DNA of 8,507 nucleotides, from assembly GCA_021201175.1 (NCBI GenBank), contig JAJQFK010000158.1, positions 1 through 8,507 on the forward strand, in the 5' to 3' direction. How positions within the stretch are numbered: the stretch's first letter is position 1; each line of letters begins with the position of its first letter. The notes beneath the pieces are model-generated. The model was not told the origin of the DNA and searched no databases. It saw only the letters and a program-made list of their open reading frames with translations. Made by a program: the position numbers and the translations under genes. Below are positions 1 to 5,860 of the stretch, one piece after another. This DNA is from Candidatus Gastranaerophilales bacterium. GTDB taxonomy: Bacteria; Cyanobacteriota; Vampirovibrionia; Gastranaerophilales; Gastranaerophilaceae.

Positions 1-1
1 C

Positions 2-847
2 AGTTTATCTGTGTTTAAAAAAAGTTTTCTTAGTATTCCGAATTTAATAAAAAATACAATGATTGCTTTTCGTGCTTTTTCTGTAACTCTTTTAACATCA
101 CCTCTCGGGTGGATAGCTCTTGCAATCGGAGCGGTTGTTTTTGTTATCTATAAATACTGGAAACCTATTACAGGATTTTTCAAAGGTGTATGGCAAGGAT
201 TGAAAGAGGGTTTAGAACCTTTAATGCCAGTATTTAAAAGAATGGGAGCGGCACTTGAACCTGTAATAAAACCAATCAGGGCAATTATTGAATGGTTTAA
301 GAAGCTAATAAAACCTGTTGAAGATACAGGCGGAGCCGCCGAAAATATGGGTATTCGTTTTGGTAAAGCAATTGCAAATATTATTGTTAAATTTGCTGAA
401 ATTATTACAAAAGCATTTGAATGCGGAAGAAAAATTACAGGTATGCTTGCAGAGGGAATTATGGCGGGTCTTGCAAAAGTTAAAAATTGTATTGTCAAAG
501 TCGCTCAGGTTATAAGGGATCATCTTCCGCATTCACCTGCGAAAACAGGACCTTTAAAAGATTTACACAAAGTGAAAATTGTTGAAACAATAGCTTCTGC
601 AATCAAACCAATGCCTTTGATGTCAGCAATGAATAAATCGCTCGGTGTTTTTACAGGCGGATTGAAGGCAAATGCGAGAGGGACAAATTCAACAGCACCG
701 TCATTTGTAATTACATATAATCCGACAATTACAATTTCCGGGGCAGATTCAAAAGAAGAATTTTCAAAACAGCTTAAAAAGCACAAAGATGATATTTTAA
801 GGATTTTTAAACAAGAATGCGAACGGCAGCTTCGGGCGGTTTACTAA
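2..847 (+). CDS. Phage tail tape measure protein, C-terminal part (5' end outside window)
   Basis: The reading frame is already open at the first full codon of the window, so this is the 3' part of a longer gene. The GTG at 11 is probably internal. Tape measure proteins set the length of the phage tail and occupy its lumen. Numbered from that GTG, the visible part has a hydrophobic segment at about residues 28-50 (LLTSPLGWIALAIGAVVF). An amphipathic helical stretch rich in Phe, Lys and Pro follows. The motif LPHSPAKTGPL at 172-182 is typical of the C-terminal region of TP901/P2-type tape measure proteins. The tail ends in a Lys/Glu-rich helix. The gpU-like and gpX-like genes directly downstream support the call. 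Family identity rests on motif and gene order; the bulk of the protein is not visible. Confidence 0.85.
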   Translation, partial: SLSVFKKSFLSIPNLIKNTMIAFRAFSVTLLTSPLGWIALAIGAVVFVIYKYWKPITGFFKGVWQGLKEGLEPLMPVFKRMGAALEPVIKPIRAIIEWFKKLIKPVEDTGGAAENMGIRFGKAIANIIVKFAEIITKAFECGRKITGMLAEGIMAGLAKVKNCIVKVAQVIRDHLPHSPAKTGPLKDLHKVKIVETIASAIKPMPLMSAMNKSLGVFTGGLKANARGTNSTAPSFVITYNPTITISGADSKEEFSKQLKKHKDDILRIFKQECERQLRAVY

Positions 848-871
848 AAACGTGATGTAAAAGGATATAAA

Positions 872-1294
872 ATGTTTGCACAATTAGGTGATATTAAATT
901 TGAATTAATAACATATTTCAACGGCTTAAATGAATATATATCATACAATTATGCTCAACACGACAGAATTGAAAACAAGCCGATTTTACAATTTTTAGGT
1001 AAGAACCTGATTGAAGAAGATATAAAATTAAATTTTCACCGCTCATTCTGTGTGCCGGAAGATGAACTTAAAAACCTTATAGATGCGGCAGATAAAGCAA
1101 TGCCATTGAAATTTATAAAAGGAAATGGTGAGTATGTAGGAGCATTTATTATTCAAGAAATCAGCAAACTCTTAGAACAAGCAACACCTGATGGCGGCTT
1201 AATTTCCATTCAAGTTGACTTAAAACTCAGAGAATACACAGGAAAAATTCCCGAGGATGAGGAAGATAAGGACAAGGGATTTAAAACCAAATGA
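872..1294 (+). CDS. Phage tail protein, P2 gpU-like
   Basis: This 140-residue protein starts MFAQLGDIKFELITYFNGL and matches the P2 gpU tail-completion family in length, opening motif (gD..Fel.t...l) and position after the tape measure gene. In P2-like phages gpU acts at the tail terminus during assembly. A purine-rich ribosome binding site (AAAAGGA, about 857-863) sits at suitable spacing before the ATG. The last ~15 residues are highly charged (PEDEEDKDKG) and look like a flexible tail. Its stop overlaps the next start as ATGA, which indicates translational coupling with the gpX-like gene. There are no signs of decay. The call is from pattern and synteny, not from a database search. Confidence 0.85.
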   Translation: MFAQLGDIKFELITYFNGLNEYISYNYAQHDRIENKPILQFLGKNLIEEDIKLNFHRSFCVPEDELKNLIDAADKAMPLKFIKGNGEYVGAFIIQEISKLLEQATPDGGLISIQVDLKLREYTGKIPEDEEDKDKGFKTK

Positions 1295-1506
1295 CAGAAT
1301 ACTACACATATATAACTAAAGACAATGACCGTTGGGATAGTATCGCTTATAAATTCTATAAAAATCCGACTTACTATCAAGAAATAATAAAAGCAAATCC
1401 CGATGTTGAAATCGAACCTGTGTTAGATGCGGGAATAAAATTAAAAATCCCGGTATTGGAAGAATCGGAAACTATACAATTTGAACTTCCGCCGTGGAAA
1501 AAATAA
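1291..1506 (+). CDS. Phage tail protein X (gpX-like, LysM fold)
   Basis: This 71-residue protein has the compact tail protein X pattern: Y-x-T-x-x-x-D-x-x-DSIAYKFY near the N-terminus, the central IIKANP, then DAGIKLKIP, and a C-terminal LPPWKK. These are the LysM-like elements of gpX proteins, which bind near the tail tube or baseplate hub during assembly. It overlaps the gpU-like gene by 4 nt (ATGA). In related tail operons the next gene is gpD. Here gpD begins about 930 nt later, because an abi cassette lies in between. The gene itself looks intact. Confidence 0.9.
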   Translation: MTEYYTYITKDNDRWDSIAYKFYKNPTYYQEIIKANPDVEIEPVLDAGIKLKIPVLEESETIQFELPPWKK

Positions 1507-1528
1507 AAAACTTATGTGTACTTTGAAA

Positions 1529-1547
1529 ATTAAATAATTACTGAATA
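1529..1547 (+). repeat. Left terminal inverted repeat of the abi cassette (19 bp)
   Basis: The sequence ATTAAATAATTACTGAATA is the exact reverse complement of 2395-2413. The two arms enclose the abi gene and its antisense RNA. With a 3-nt gap the match extends outward by TTTG (1522-1525 against 2414-2417). The arm lies just upstream of the abi -10 box, so it may also overlap the promoter's -35 region. The function is not known; a transposition or recombination end is an inference. Confidence 0.85.
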
Positions 1548-1558
1548 GCTGTTTGTAG

Positions 1559-1564
1559 TATAAT
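1559..1564 (+). promoter_or_regulatory. Perfect -10 box (TATAAT) of the abi gene; probable leaderless start
   Basis: TATAAT ends 6 nt before the ATG at 1571, which puts the expected transcription start on or next to the A of that ATG. The bases between (TTAGTC) hold no Shine-Dalgarno. The simplest reading is a leaderless mRNA. A good -35 box is not evident: TTACTG at 1538-1543 leaves only a 15-nt spacer. The promoter is separate from the phage late operon, so the abi gene could be expressed from a quiescent prophage. Confidence 0.6.
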
Positions 1565-1570
1565 TTAGTC

Positions 1571-2263
1571 ATGATTTCAGAAAACGAACTAATAAAATAT
1601 GAACCGCTATATAGCGTTGAAAGACTAAAATCTTTTATTTATTCAGATAAGGATACATTAGAAGATATTAAAATGCGATATAACCATAATGTAAAAATAT
1701 CACAAACGCTCTATCCTGCACTTTGTATTCTTGAGGTTATTTTAAGAAATTCTATAAATACTGCACTTAAGACCAAAATATCAAAAACTTGGCTTGAAGA
1801 TGAAGTAAAAAACAATACCTTGTTAAAAAAAGACGATTATAAACTTTTAATGTCGGCATATGAAGTTACAAAGAAAGAATGTGCTTCCAATAATAAAACG
1901 CTAACAACAGGAAAAATCGTTGCTAATTTAAATTTCGGATTTTGGACAAATCTTTGTATGAAAAAATACAGTGCCGATATTTGGAATAAAAAACAATGTT
2001 TTAAATCTGTTTTTATCAATTATCCAAATAAAAGACCTGAAATCTCAATTATTTCACAAAAATTATACGCAATTAGAAAATTGAGAAACAGAGTTTTTCA
2101 TTATGAACAAATATTTAAGTATCCTAAAAAAACTCTTGCATTATACAATACAATTATAGAAATCCTGTTGTATTTGCCATCAGACGAATTTGATGTCCTA
2201 AACAATAATTCTGATTTTCTAAATACGTATAATGAGTTAATAAAATTACAATCATTAGTTTAA
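1571..2263 (+). CDS. Abi_2/AbiF-like HEPN-domain abortive-infection protein
   Basis: This 230-residue, mostly helical, lysine-rich protein has the layout of Abi-like (Abi_2, AbiD/AbiF) HEPN proteins. An N-terminal helix carries LEVILRNSIN (E55, R59, N60). A mid-protein LNFGFW motif lies near residues 120-125. The C-terminal catalytic-type motif R172-N-R-V-F-H177 (R-x4-H) is followed by YEQIF. R-x4-6-H is the RNase active-site signature of HEPN domains. Abi_2 proteins are known or suspected to stop phage growth by cleaving RNA, and this family is considered related to the ancestors of Cas13. The gene has its own promoter, no visible ribosome binding site, and a small RNA encoded head-on just past its stop. 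It interrupts phage tail genes between gpX and gpD, bounded by inverted repeats. Family placement is by motif; the target and trigger are unknown. Confidence 0.8.
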   Translation: MISENELIKYEPLYSVERLKSFIYSDKDTLEDIKMRYNHNVKISQTLYPALCILEVILRNSINTALKTKISKTWLEDEVKNNTLLKKDDYKLLMSAYEVTKKECASNNKTLTTGKIVANLNFGFWTNLCMKKYSADIWNKKQCFKSVFINYPNKRPEISIISQKLYAIRKLRNRVFHYEQIFKYPKKTLALYNTIIEILLYLPSDEFDVLNNNSDFLNTYNELIKLQSLV

Positions 2264-2269
2264 ATACAG

Positions 2270-2320
2270 AAAAACCTAGGCATCTATACGGTCAAAGCCG
2301 TAGGAAGAAAATCCTAGGTT
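2270..2320 (-). terminator. Rho-independent terminator at the 3' end of the antisense RNA
   Basis: On the minus strand the closing arm CCTAGG runs directly into TTTTT (complement of A2270-A2274), the classic hairpin plus U-tract layout. On the plus strand the second arm is followed by ACTCAATTA, which has no U-run. The terminator therefore points toward the minus-strand RNA and not toward abi, although the hairpin might still slow plus-strand polymerase. Confidence 0.65.
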
Positions 2321-2324
2321 ACTC
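2270..2324 (-). ncRNA. Small structured RNA convergent with the abi gene (AbiF-RNA-like candidate)
   Basis: Read on the minus strand, a consensus-like promoter is followed by a predicted start near 2324. A short RNA of about 55 nt is closed by an 8-bp stem AACCTAGG/CCTAGGTT (2313-2320 with 2273-2280). An inner 5-bp hairpin TACGG/CCGTA (2298-2302 with 2287-2291) has the 6-nt loop CTTTGA. It ends in a T-tract at 2270-2274, only 7 nt from the abi stop codon. Rfam, as I recall it, has an AbiF RNA family that sits beside Abi_2 genes. The location and size here fit that idea, but I cannot check the covariance model. Alternatively the hairpin is only a terminator shared by both directions; the dedicated strong promoter argues against this. 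The exact ends are estimates. Confidence 0.65.
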
Positions 2325-2330
2325 AATTAT

Positions 2331-2359
2331 ATTATGTACTATAATCCCCGATTTGTCAA
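2331..2359 (-). promoter_or_regulatory. Strong sigma-70-type promoter for the antisense RNA
   Basis: On the minus strand a perfect -35 TTGACA (2354-2359) and a -10 CATAAT (2331-2336, one mismatch to consensus) are separated by exactly 17 nt. Such a strong promoter in the gap between abi and gpD, facing back toward the abi gene, is the main evidence that the 2273-2320 hairpin belongs to a transcribed RNA. Predicted start is near 2324. Confidence 0.75.
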
Positions 2360-2394
2360 CCCTTGCGACCAATTTAATTAAGATTTAATAAGTT

Positions 2395-2413
2395 TATTCA
2401 GTAATTATTTAAT
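2395..2413 (-). repeat. Right terminal inverted repeat of the abi cassette (19 bp)
   Basis: TATTCAGTAATTATTTAAT is the exact reverse complement of the left arm at 1529-1547. It lies between the antisense RNA promoter and the gpD start codon. A further nearby palindrome exists: TTATTTAATC (2405-2414) pairs with GATTAAATAA (2426-2435) around an 11-nt loop, placing a potential hairpin immediately before the gpD ATG. Confidence 0.85.
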
Positions 2414-2418
2414 CAAAA

Positions 2419-2435
2419 TTTGAAAGATTAAATAA
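2419..2435 (+). repeat. Direct repeat flanking the cassette (pair with 1522-1537)
   Basis: TTTGAAAGATTAAATAA here matches TTTGAAA-ATTAAATAA at 1522-1537 with a single 1-nt gap. One copy follows the gpX gene and the other precedes the gpD ATG. Collapsing them to one copy recreates a plausible empty site, with gpX and gpD separated by a short spacer. This could be a target-site duplication or the site used by recombination. The AT-rich composition means chance similarity cannot be fully excluded. Confidence 0.55.
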
Positions 2436-2663
2436 ATGCTAATCCCTATTTTTGAACTATTTTATGAAAAGAAAAATATAACAAAAGACGTTTCTCCTTA
2501 TGTAACATCTATTGAATATACCGATGTTGAACACGGCGAATCTGATGAGTTGCAGATAATTTTTGAGGATTCAGAGAAACTGTGGCAGGATGCGTGGATT
2601 CCGACTAAAGGCGACAGTTTAAGAGCATACATAGGTTATGAAGCAGAAAAACTTTTAATTTAG
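2436..2663 (+). pseudogene. gpD-like baseplate hub / late control D protein, truncated to its N-terminus
   Basis: The 75-residue product begins MLIPIFELFYEKKNITKDVS and continues through DVEHGESDELQIIFED and GDSLRAYIGYEAEKLL. This is the N-terminal pattern of phage late control gene D (gpD) proteins, which form the baseplate hub and are normally around 300 or more residues long. Homology appears to stop after EKLL near 2656, where an isoleucine and a stop follow, and the DNA switches to a cytidylyltransferase in another frame. About three quarters of the protein is missing, so the tail module cannot make a complete particle from this locus. The start is the ATG at 2436, preceded by a weak GAAAG ribosome binding site within the flanking direct repeat. 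Confidence 0.8.
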
Positions 2664-3181
2664 GCAATGATTCAAGAATTATTATCATAAATGGCGGCAA
2701 AGAAAGAATTGATAGTGTTCAAAATGTAATTAATGCTGTGTATGAATTTAATCATAATGAAAATGACATAATTGTATTACACGACGCCGTTCGACCGTTT
2801 ACTTCTGTTGAAATCTTGAAAAATTGTATTGAAGCTGCAAAAGAATATGGTGCAACCATTGCAACAATTCCAGCCGTTGATACAATGCTTGTAAGTAAAG
2901 GCGGTGAATTTTTAGATGATGTTCCCAATAGAAAAACAATCTTGCATGGTCAAGCTCCAGATGGTTTTAAACTTGGAGTATTGAAAAAGGCAATTGAAGA
3001 ATTAACCCTGGAAGAAAGAAAAATCATCACCGGAACTGCTCAAATTTGTTGCGTAAAAGGCTATAAGGTAAAAGTAATTCAAGGTGATGTAAAAAATATG
3101 AAAATTACAGTTGAACAAGATTTAATTCTTGCTGAAAGAATTTATAAACAAGAGGTAGAAAGTCAATGTGTCAAACTATAA
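2657..3181 (+). pseudogene. IspD/TarI-type cytidylyltransferase lacking its N-terminus
   Basis: The frame is open from 2642 and recognisable homology starts by about 2678 (IIINGGKERIDSVQNVI). It continues with VLHDAVRPF, the GATIATIPAVDTM stretch, and the C-terminal NMKITVEQDLILAERI. These are conserved blocks of the IspD/TarI family, which transfers CMP from CTP to methylerythritol phosphate (IspD) or a pentitol phosphate (TarI and relatives). The N-terminal ~70 residues, including the glycine-rich CTP-binding loop, are absent and replaced by the gpD fragment. The first ATG is at 2738, so any product of 147 residues would be inactive by expectation. The usual QTPQ-F block reads GQAPDGF, an unusual variant. 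Next to an SDR and a pentulose-phosphate epimerase, a pentitol-phosphate cytidylyltransferase is likelier than IspD. It overlaps the next gene by 16 nt. Confidence 0.8.
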
Positions 3182-4236
3182 TAACAAATAATAAAATCAT
3201 TCAGGAAGATTTGGAATTTAGTGCAAATTGCAAATGCTTTGATATTAATAAGTTGAGAAATAAAACTATATTAATTACCGGAGTAACGGGATTTATAGGT
3301 AAACAACTAGTCTTAACGTTGCTGTGTATGAATAAAATGCACGATTTAAATATAAATATTATTGCAATGGCTAGAAATAAATCCAAAGTTGAAAATCTTT
3401 TTTCCAGTGTTTTAAATGATAAAAATCTAAACTTTTGTATCCAAGATATAATAGAAAAAATTAGTATTTCTGGAAATGTTGATTTTATAATCCATTGTGC
3501 AAATCCTGTTATATCAAGAGTCTTTGTGGAACAGCCCGTAGAAACAATAGAAGCTATAACTTTGGGTACGAATAATATTTTAAAATTTGCAAAAGAAAAA
3601 GGTGTTGAATCAGTTGTTTATTTATCTTCAATGGAAGTATACGGGATAATTGACGTTCCTGCTATTAGAGAAACTGATTACGGATATATTGACCCGCTGA
3701 ATGTTAGGAGTTCATATTCTGAGGGCAAAAGACTTGCTGAAACTCTTTGTGCTTCATATAGTTCTGAATACAAAGTTCCTGTAAAAATTATCAGATTATC
3801 ACAAGTTTTTGGTGCAGGACTTGATTATAACGATAGCAGGGTGCTTTCTCAATTTGTCAGAAGTGTTATTGATAAAAAAGATATTGTTCTGCATACTGAA
3901 GGTAAAACTGTTTTAACAAATTGCTATATTTCAGATGCAATTAACGGAATATTTACAGTTCTTTTAAATGGACAGAACGGGGAAAGCTATAATCTTGCAA
4001 ATTCTGAAAATGTTTTTTCAATAAAACAAATTGCTGAATTAATAGTTGAGAATAATCCGAACTCAAAAGTAGTTTTAGACATACAAAATGTCAGTCAATA
4101 TAGACCTGACACTATATTGAAAATGAATACTGACAAAATATCTTCTTTAGGTTGGACTGCAAAAATCGGCTTAAAAGAGATGATGAATAGAACAATTTCC
4201 AGTTATTTGGAAGAAAGGAATGGGATTGGAAAATAA
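3166..4236 (+). CDS. NAD-dependent epimerase/dehydratase family protein (extended SDR)
   Basis: This 356-residue protein shows a complete extended-SDR layout. After a ~30-residue N-terminal lead comes the Rossmann motif TILITGVTGFIG (G39-x2-G42-x2-G45), then HCAN (110-113), LSSMEVYG (153-160), and the catalytic Y184-SEG-K188 pair. IIRLSQVFG follows, then a C-terminal substrate domain with the usual YNLAN block. Such enzymes dehydrate, epimerise or reduce nucleotide sugars or sugar phosphates in the cytoplasm. In pneumococcal capsule loci, as I recall them, an SDR of this kind beside an IspD-like cytidylyltransferase supplies CDP-arabinitol (abp1/abp2), acting as pentulose-phosphate reductase. 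That role is an inference here. The ATG at 3166 overlaps the previous gene by 16 nt, with GAGG at 3152-3155, and the end overlaps the epimerase gene by 17 nt. Confidence 0.85.
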   Translation: MCQTIITNNKIIQEDLEFSANCKCFDINKLRNKTILITGVTGFIGKQLVLTLLCMNKMHDLNINIIAMARNKSKVENLFSSVLNDKNLNFCIQDIIEKISISGNVDFIIHCANPVISRVFVEQPVETIEAITLGTNNILKFAKEKGVESVVYLSSMEVYGIIDVPAIRETDYGYIDPLNVRSSYSEGKRLAETLCASYSSEYKVPVKIIRLSQVFGAGLDYNDSRVLSQFVRSVIDKKDIVLHTEGKTVLTNCYISDAINGIFTVLLNGQNGESYNLANSENVFSIKQIAELIVENNPNSKVVLDIQNVSQYRPDTILKMNTDKISSLGWTAKIGLKEMMNRTISSYLEERNGIGK

Positions 4237-4891
4237 GATTTCTGCTTCATTAATGTGTGCTGACCCTTTTAATTTGGGAGATACCATTTTTTCTCTTGAG
4301 AAATATAAAATTGATTACCTGCATATAGATATTATGGATGGGAAATTCGTTCCTAATTTAGGTATTGGCAGCGATTATATAAAGGCTCTGCGTAAACACA
4401 CTAAACTACCTTTTGATTATCATATTATGGTAAAAGAGCCGGATGCTATTATTAATCTGCTTGATATACGAGAATACGATCTGGTATCTGTCCATTATGA
4501 ATGTTCCTTTCAAATCCAAAGAACTTTGGAAAATATAAAGAAACATGGTTGCAAAGTAATGATAGCAATAAATCCTGCAACTCCTTTATGTACTTTAGAA
4601 GAAGTAATTTATTATATAGATGGCATAAATCTTTTAATGGTAAATCCCGGTTTTGCCGGACAAAACATGGTAGAAAATTGCATGAAAAAGGCTGATAAAG
4701 TTGGTCGTATTATTAGAAAGCTTGGTCAATCAGACATTATATTTGAAGCGGATGGAAATATTAGTTTTGAAAATGCAAGAAAATTAAAGAAATATGGAGC
4801 AAATTTATTTGTAGGAGGAACTTCAAGTTTATTTTCTTCAAAGAATTTAAAAGAAAATATCTTAAAATTAAGACAAAATATTCAGGAGTAA
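4220..4891 (+). CDS. rpe: Ribulose-phosphate 3-epimerase family protein
   Basis: This 223-residue TIM-barrel enzyme has the family's usual length and nearly all its motifs: SLMCADPFNL at the first strand, HIDIMDGKFVPN (metal ligands H35 and D37, catalytic D37), YHIMV (H68), LLMVNPGFAGQ (139-148), FEADG (D178), and GANLFVGGTSSLF. The reaction interconverts D-ribulose 5-phosphate and D-xylulose 5-phosphate. The residue after DG is Asn180, where most members have Gly (DGG), a small departure near the phosphate-binding loop. A relative acting on another ketose phosphate, such as allulose 6-phosphate, is possible. Being embedded in a surface-glycan operon suggests a dedicated copy that feeds pentulose phosphate to the preceding SDR. 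The start at 4220 overlaps the SDR gene; the next ATG (residue 12) would remove the first barrel strand. Confidence 0.9.
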   Translation: MGLENKISASLMCADPFNLGDTIFSLEKYKIDYLHIDIMDGKFVPNLGIGSDYIKALRKHTKLPFDYHIMVKEPDAIINLLDIREYDLVSVHYECSFQIQRTLENIKKHGCKVMIAINPATPLCTLEEVIYYIDGINLLMVNPGFAGQNMVENCMKKADKVGRIIRKLGQSDIIFEADGNISFENARKLKKYGANLFVGGTSSLFSSKNLKENILKLRQNIQE

Positions 4892-4894
4892 ATT

Positions 4895-5860
4895 ATGAAT
4901 ATTCTCAAAATAATTCGCAATATTTTTTCTGTTTATAATCAAAAATATCATAAAGCAATTTGTATATTTGGCATTAAGATAAAGTTTTTTAATCCGAAAA
5001 AATATACACAATATAAAACAACAATTTTAAAAAAATATGCAGAAAAACAAAAATTGAATGATAAAGCCTTTAAGTCCTTATCTGATAGGATAAAAAACCT
5101 TGAATCAAGAGGCTTTAAAGTTCAGGATTTAAATAAAGAAATTATTTTATCTAACAAACGCATAAGAATTGCGACTGATAGCTACGCTTGGATAGCACAA
5201 GAAGTCTTTTATGATGAATTATATAAACTTCCTAAATCTTTATTAAAGAAAAATACTGAATATTGCGTTCTTGATATAGGTGCAAACAGATGTTATACGG
5301 CTTTATATTTTGCAGATAAAAAGTGGTGTAAACGAGTTGATTCATTTGAAATTATGCCACAAACTTTCAAACTAGCACTAAAAAATATAAAATTAAATAA
5401 TAGATTCCTACAAAATAAAATATATGCATATAATTTAGGATTAGGTTCTGAGAATAAAGAAATAGAAGCTTTATATATTCCTAATCGAGATGGCATTTCA
5501 ACCTCAAACTTAGAATGGTTAAAGTCTTATGCACCAAATGTTGTTCAAAAAGGAAAACCAACTGAATGCAAAATTGTACAGGCTTCTGTATTTTTGAAAG
5601 AGTTAATTGAACAACATAATATCTCAAATATTATATTCAAAATTGATGTTGAAGGGGTGGAATATGATATTTTGCAGGATTTAGCTGATAATTATCCGGA
5701 AATTTTTAAAAAAATAGAAATAATGATAGGTGACACCCACTGCGGCTTTGAAAAATTTTTAAAAATAGTAGCTCCATTTAATTTTAAAATTGTTGAAGCA
5801 AAACCGGAAACAAACGGTTCTTGCTCATTTATTCTTATTAATAACAGGAAAGGTATATGA
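4895..5860 (+). CDS. FkbM-family SAM-dependent methyltransferase
   Basis: The 321-residue protein has the FkbM (Methyltransf_21) core. The SAM-binding strand reads VLDIGAN, followed by VDSFEIMPQTF and LKNIKLNN. A later block, IIFKIDVEGVEYDIL, matches the conserved K-x-D-x-EG-x-E element. These enzymes O-methylate sugars or other hydroxyls on secondary metabolites and surface glycans. The first ~90 residues are a separate segment: HKAICIFGIKIKF resembles the short GIKIKF lead found on some polysaccharide-locus enzymes (recalled, not checked). A Lys/Glu-rich, probably coiled-coil stretch follows at about 45-75. A clear AGGAG (4884-4888) lies 6 nt before the ATG, which is 3 nt after the epimerase stop. 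It ends by overlapping the transporter start as ATGA, so the two are translationally coupled. The acceptor substrate is unknown. Confidence 0.85.
   Translation: MNILKIIRNIFSVYNQKYHKAICIFGIKIKFFNPKKYTQYKTTILKKYAEKQKLNDKAFKSLSDRIKNLESRGFKVQDLNKEIILSNKRIRIATDSYAWIAQEVFYDELYKLPKSLLKKNTEYCVLDIGANRCYTALYFADKKWCKRVDSFEIMPQTFKLALKNIKLNNRFLQNKIYAYNLGLGSENKEIEALYIPNRDGISTSNLEWLKSYAPNVVQKGKPTECKIVQASVFLKELIEQHNISNIIFKIDVEGVEYDILQDLADNYPEIFKKIEIMIGDTHCGFEKFLKIVAPFNFKIVEAKPETNGSCSFILINNRKGI

Noticed and set aside
148..786. Several minus-strand and alternate-frame ORFs across the tape measure gene
   Set aside because: They are shadows of the strong plus-strand gene, lack ribosome binding sites and show no recognisable motifs.
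1837..2019. 60-codon minus-strand ORF inside the abi gene
   Set aside because: It is antisense to a well-supported coding region and has no start signals; Phe/Leu-rich composition is expected from antisense of Lys-rich code.
2273..2320. Hairpin as a plus-strand terminator for the abi gene only
   Set aside because: No T-run follows on the plus strand, whereas the minus strand has both a T-tract and a dedicated promoter.
1522..2435. CRISPR-like repeat array or complete insertion sequence
   Set aside because: There are only single paired repeats with no spacers, and no transposase gene lies between them.
2405..2435. 10-bp palindrome before gpD as an intrinsic terminator
   Set aside because: The stem is almost entirely A/T and no T-tract follows; it is better explained as overlapping copies of the cassette's repeat sequence.
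4501..4695. 64-codon alternate-frame ORF inside the epimerase gene
   Set aside because: The overlapping epimerase frame carries all family motifs, so this frame is not coding.
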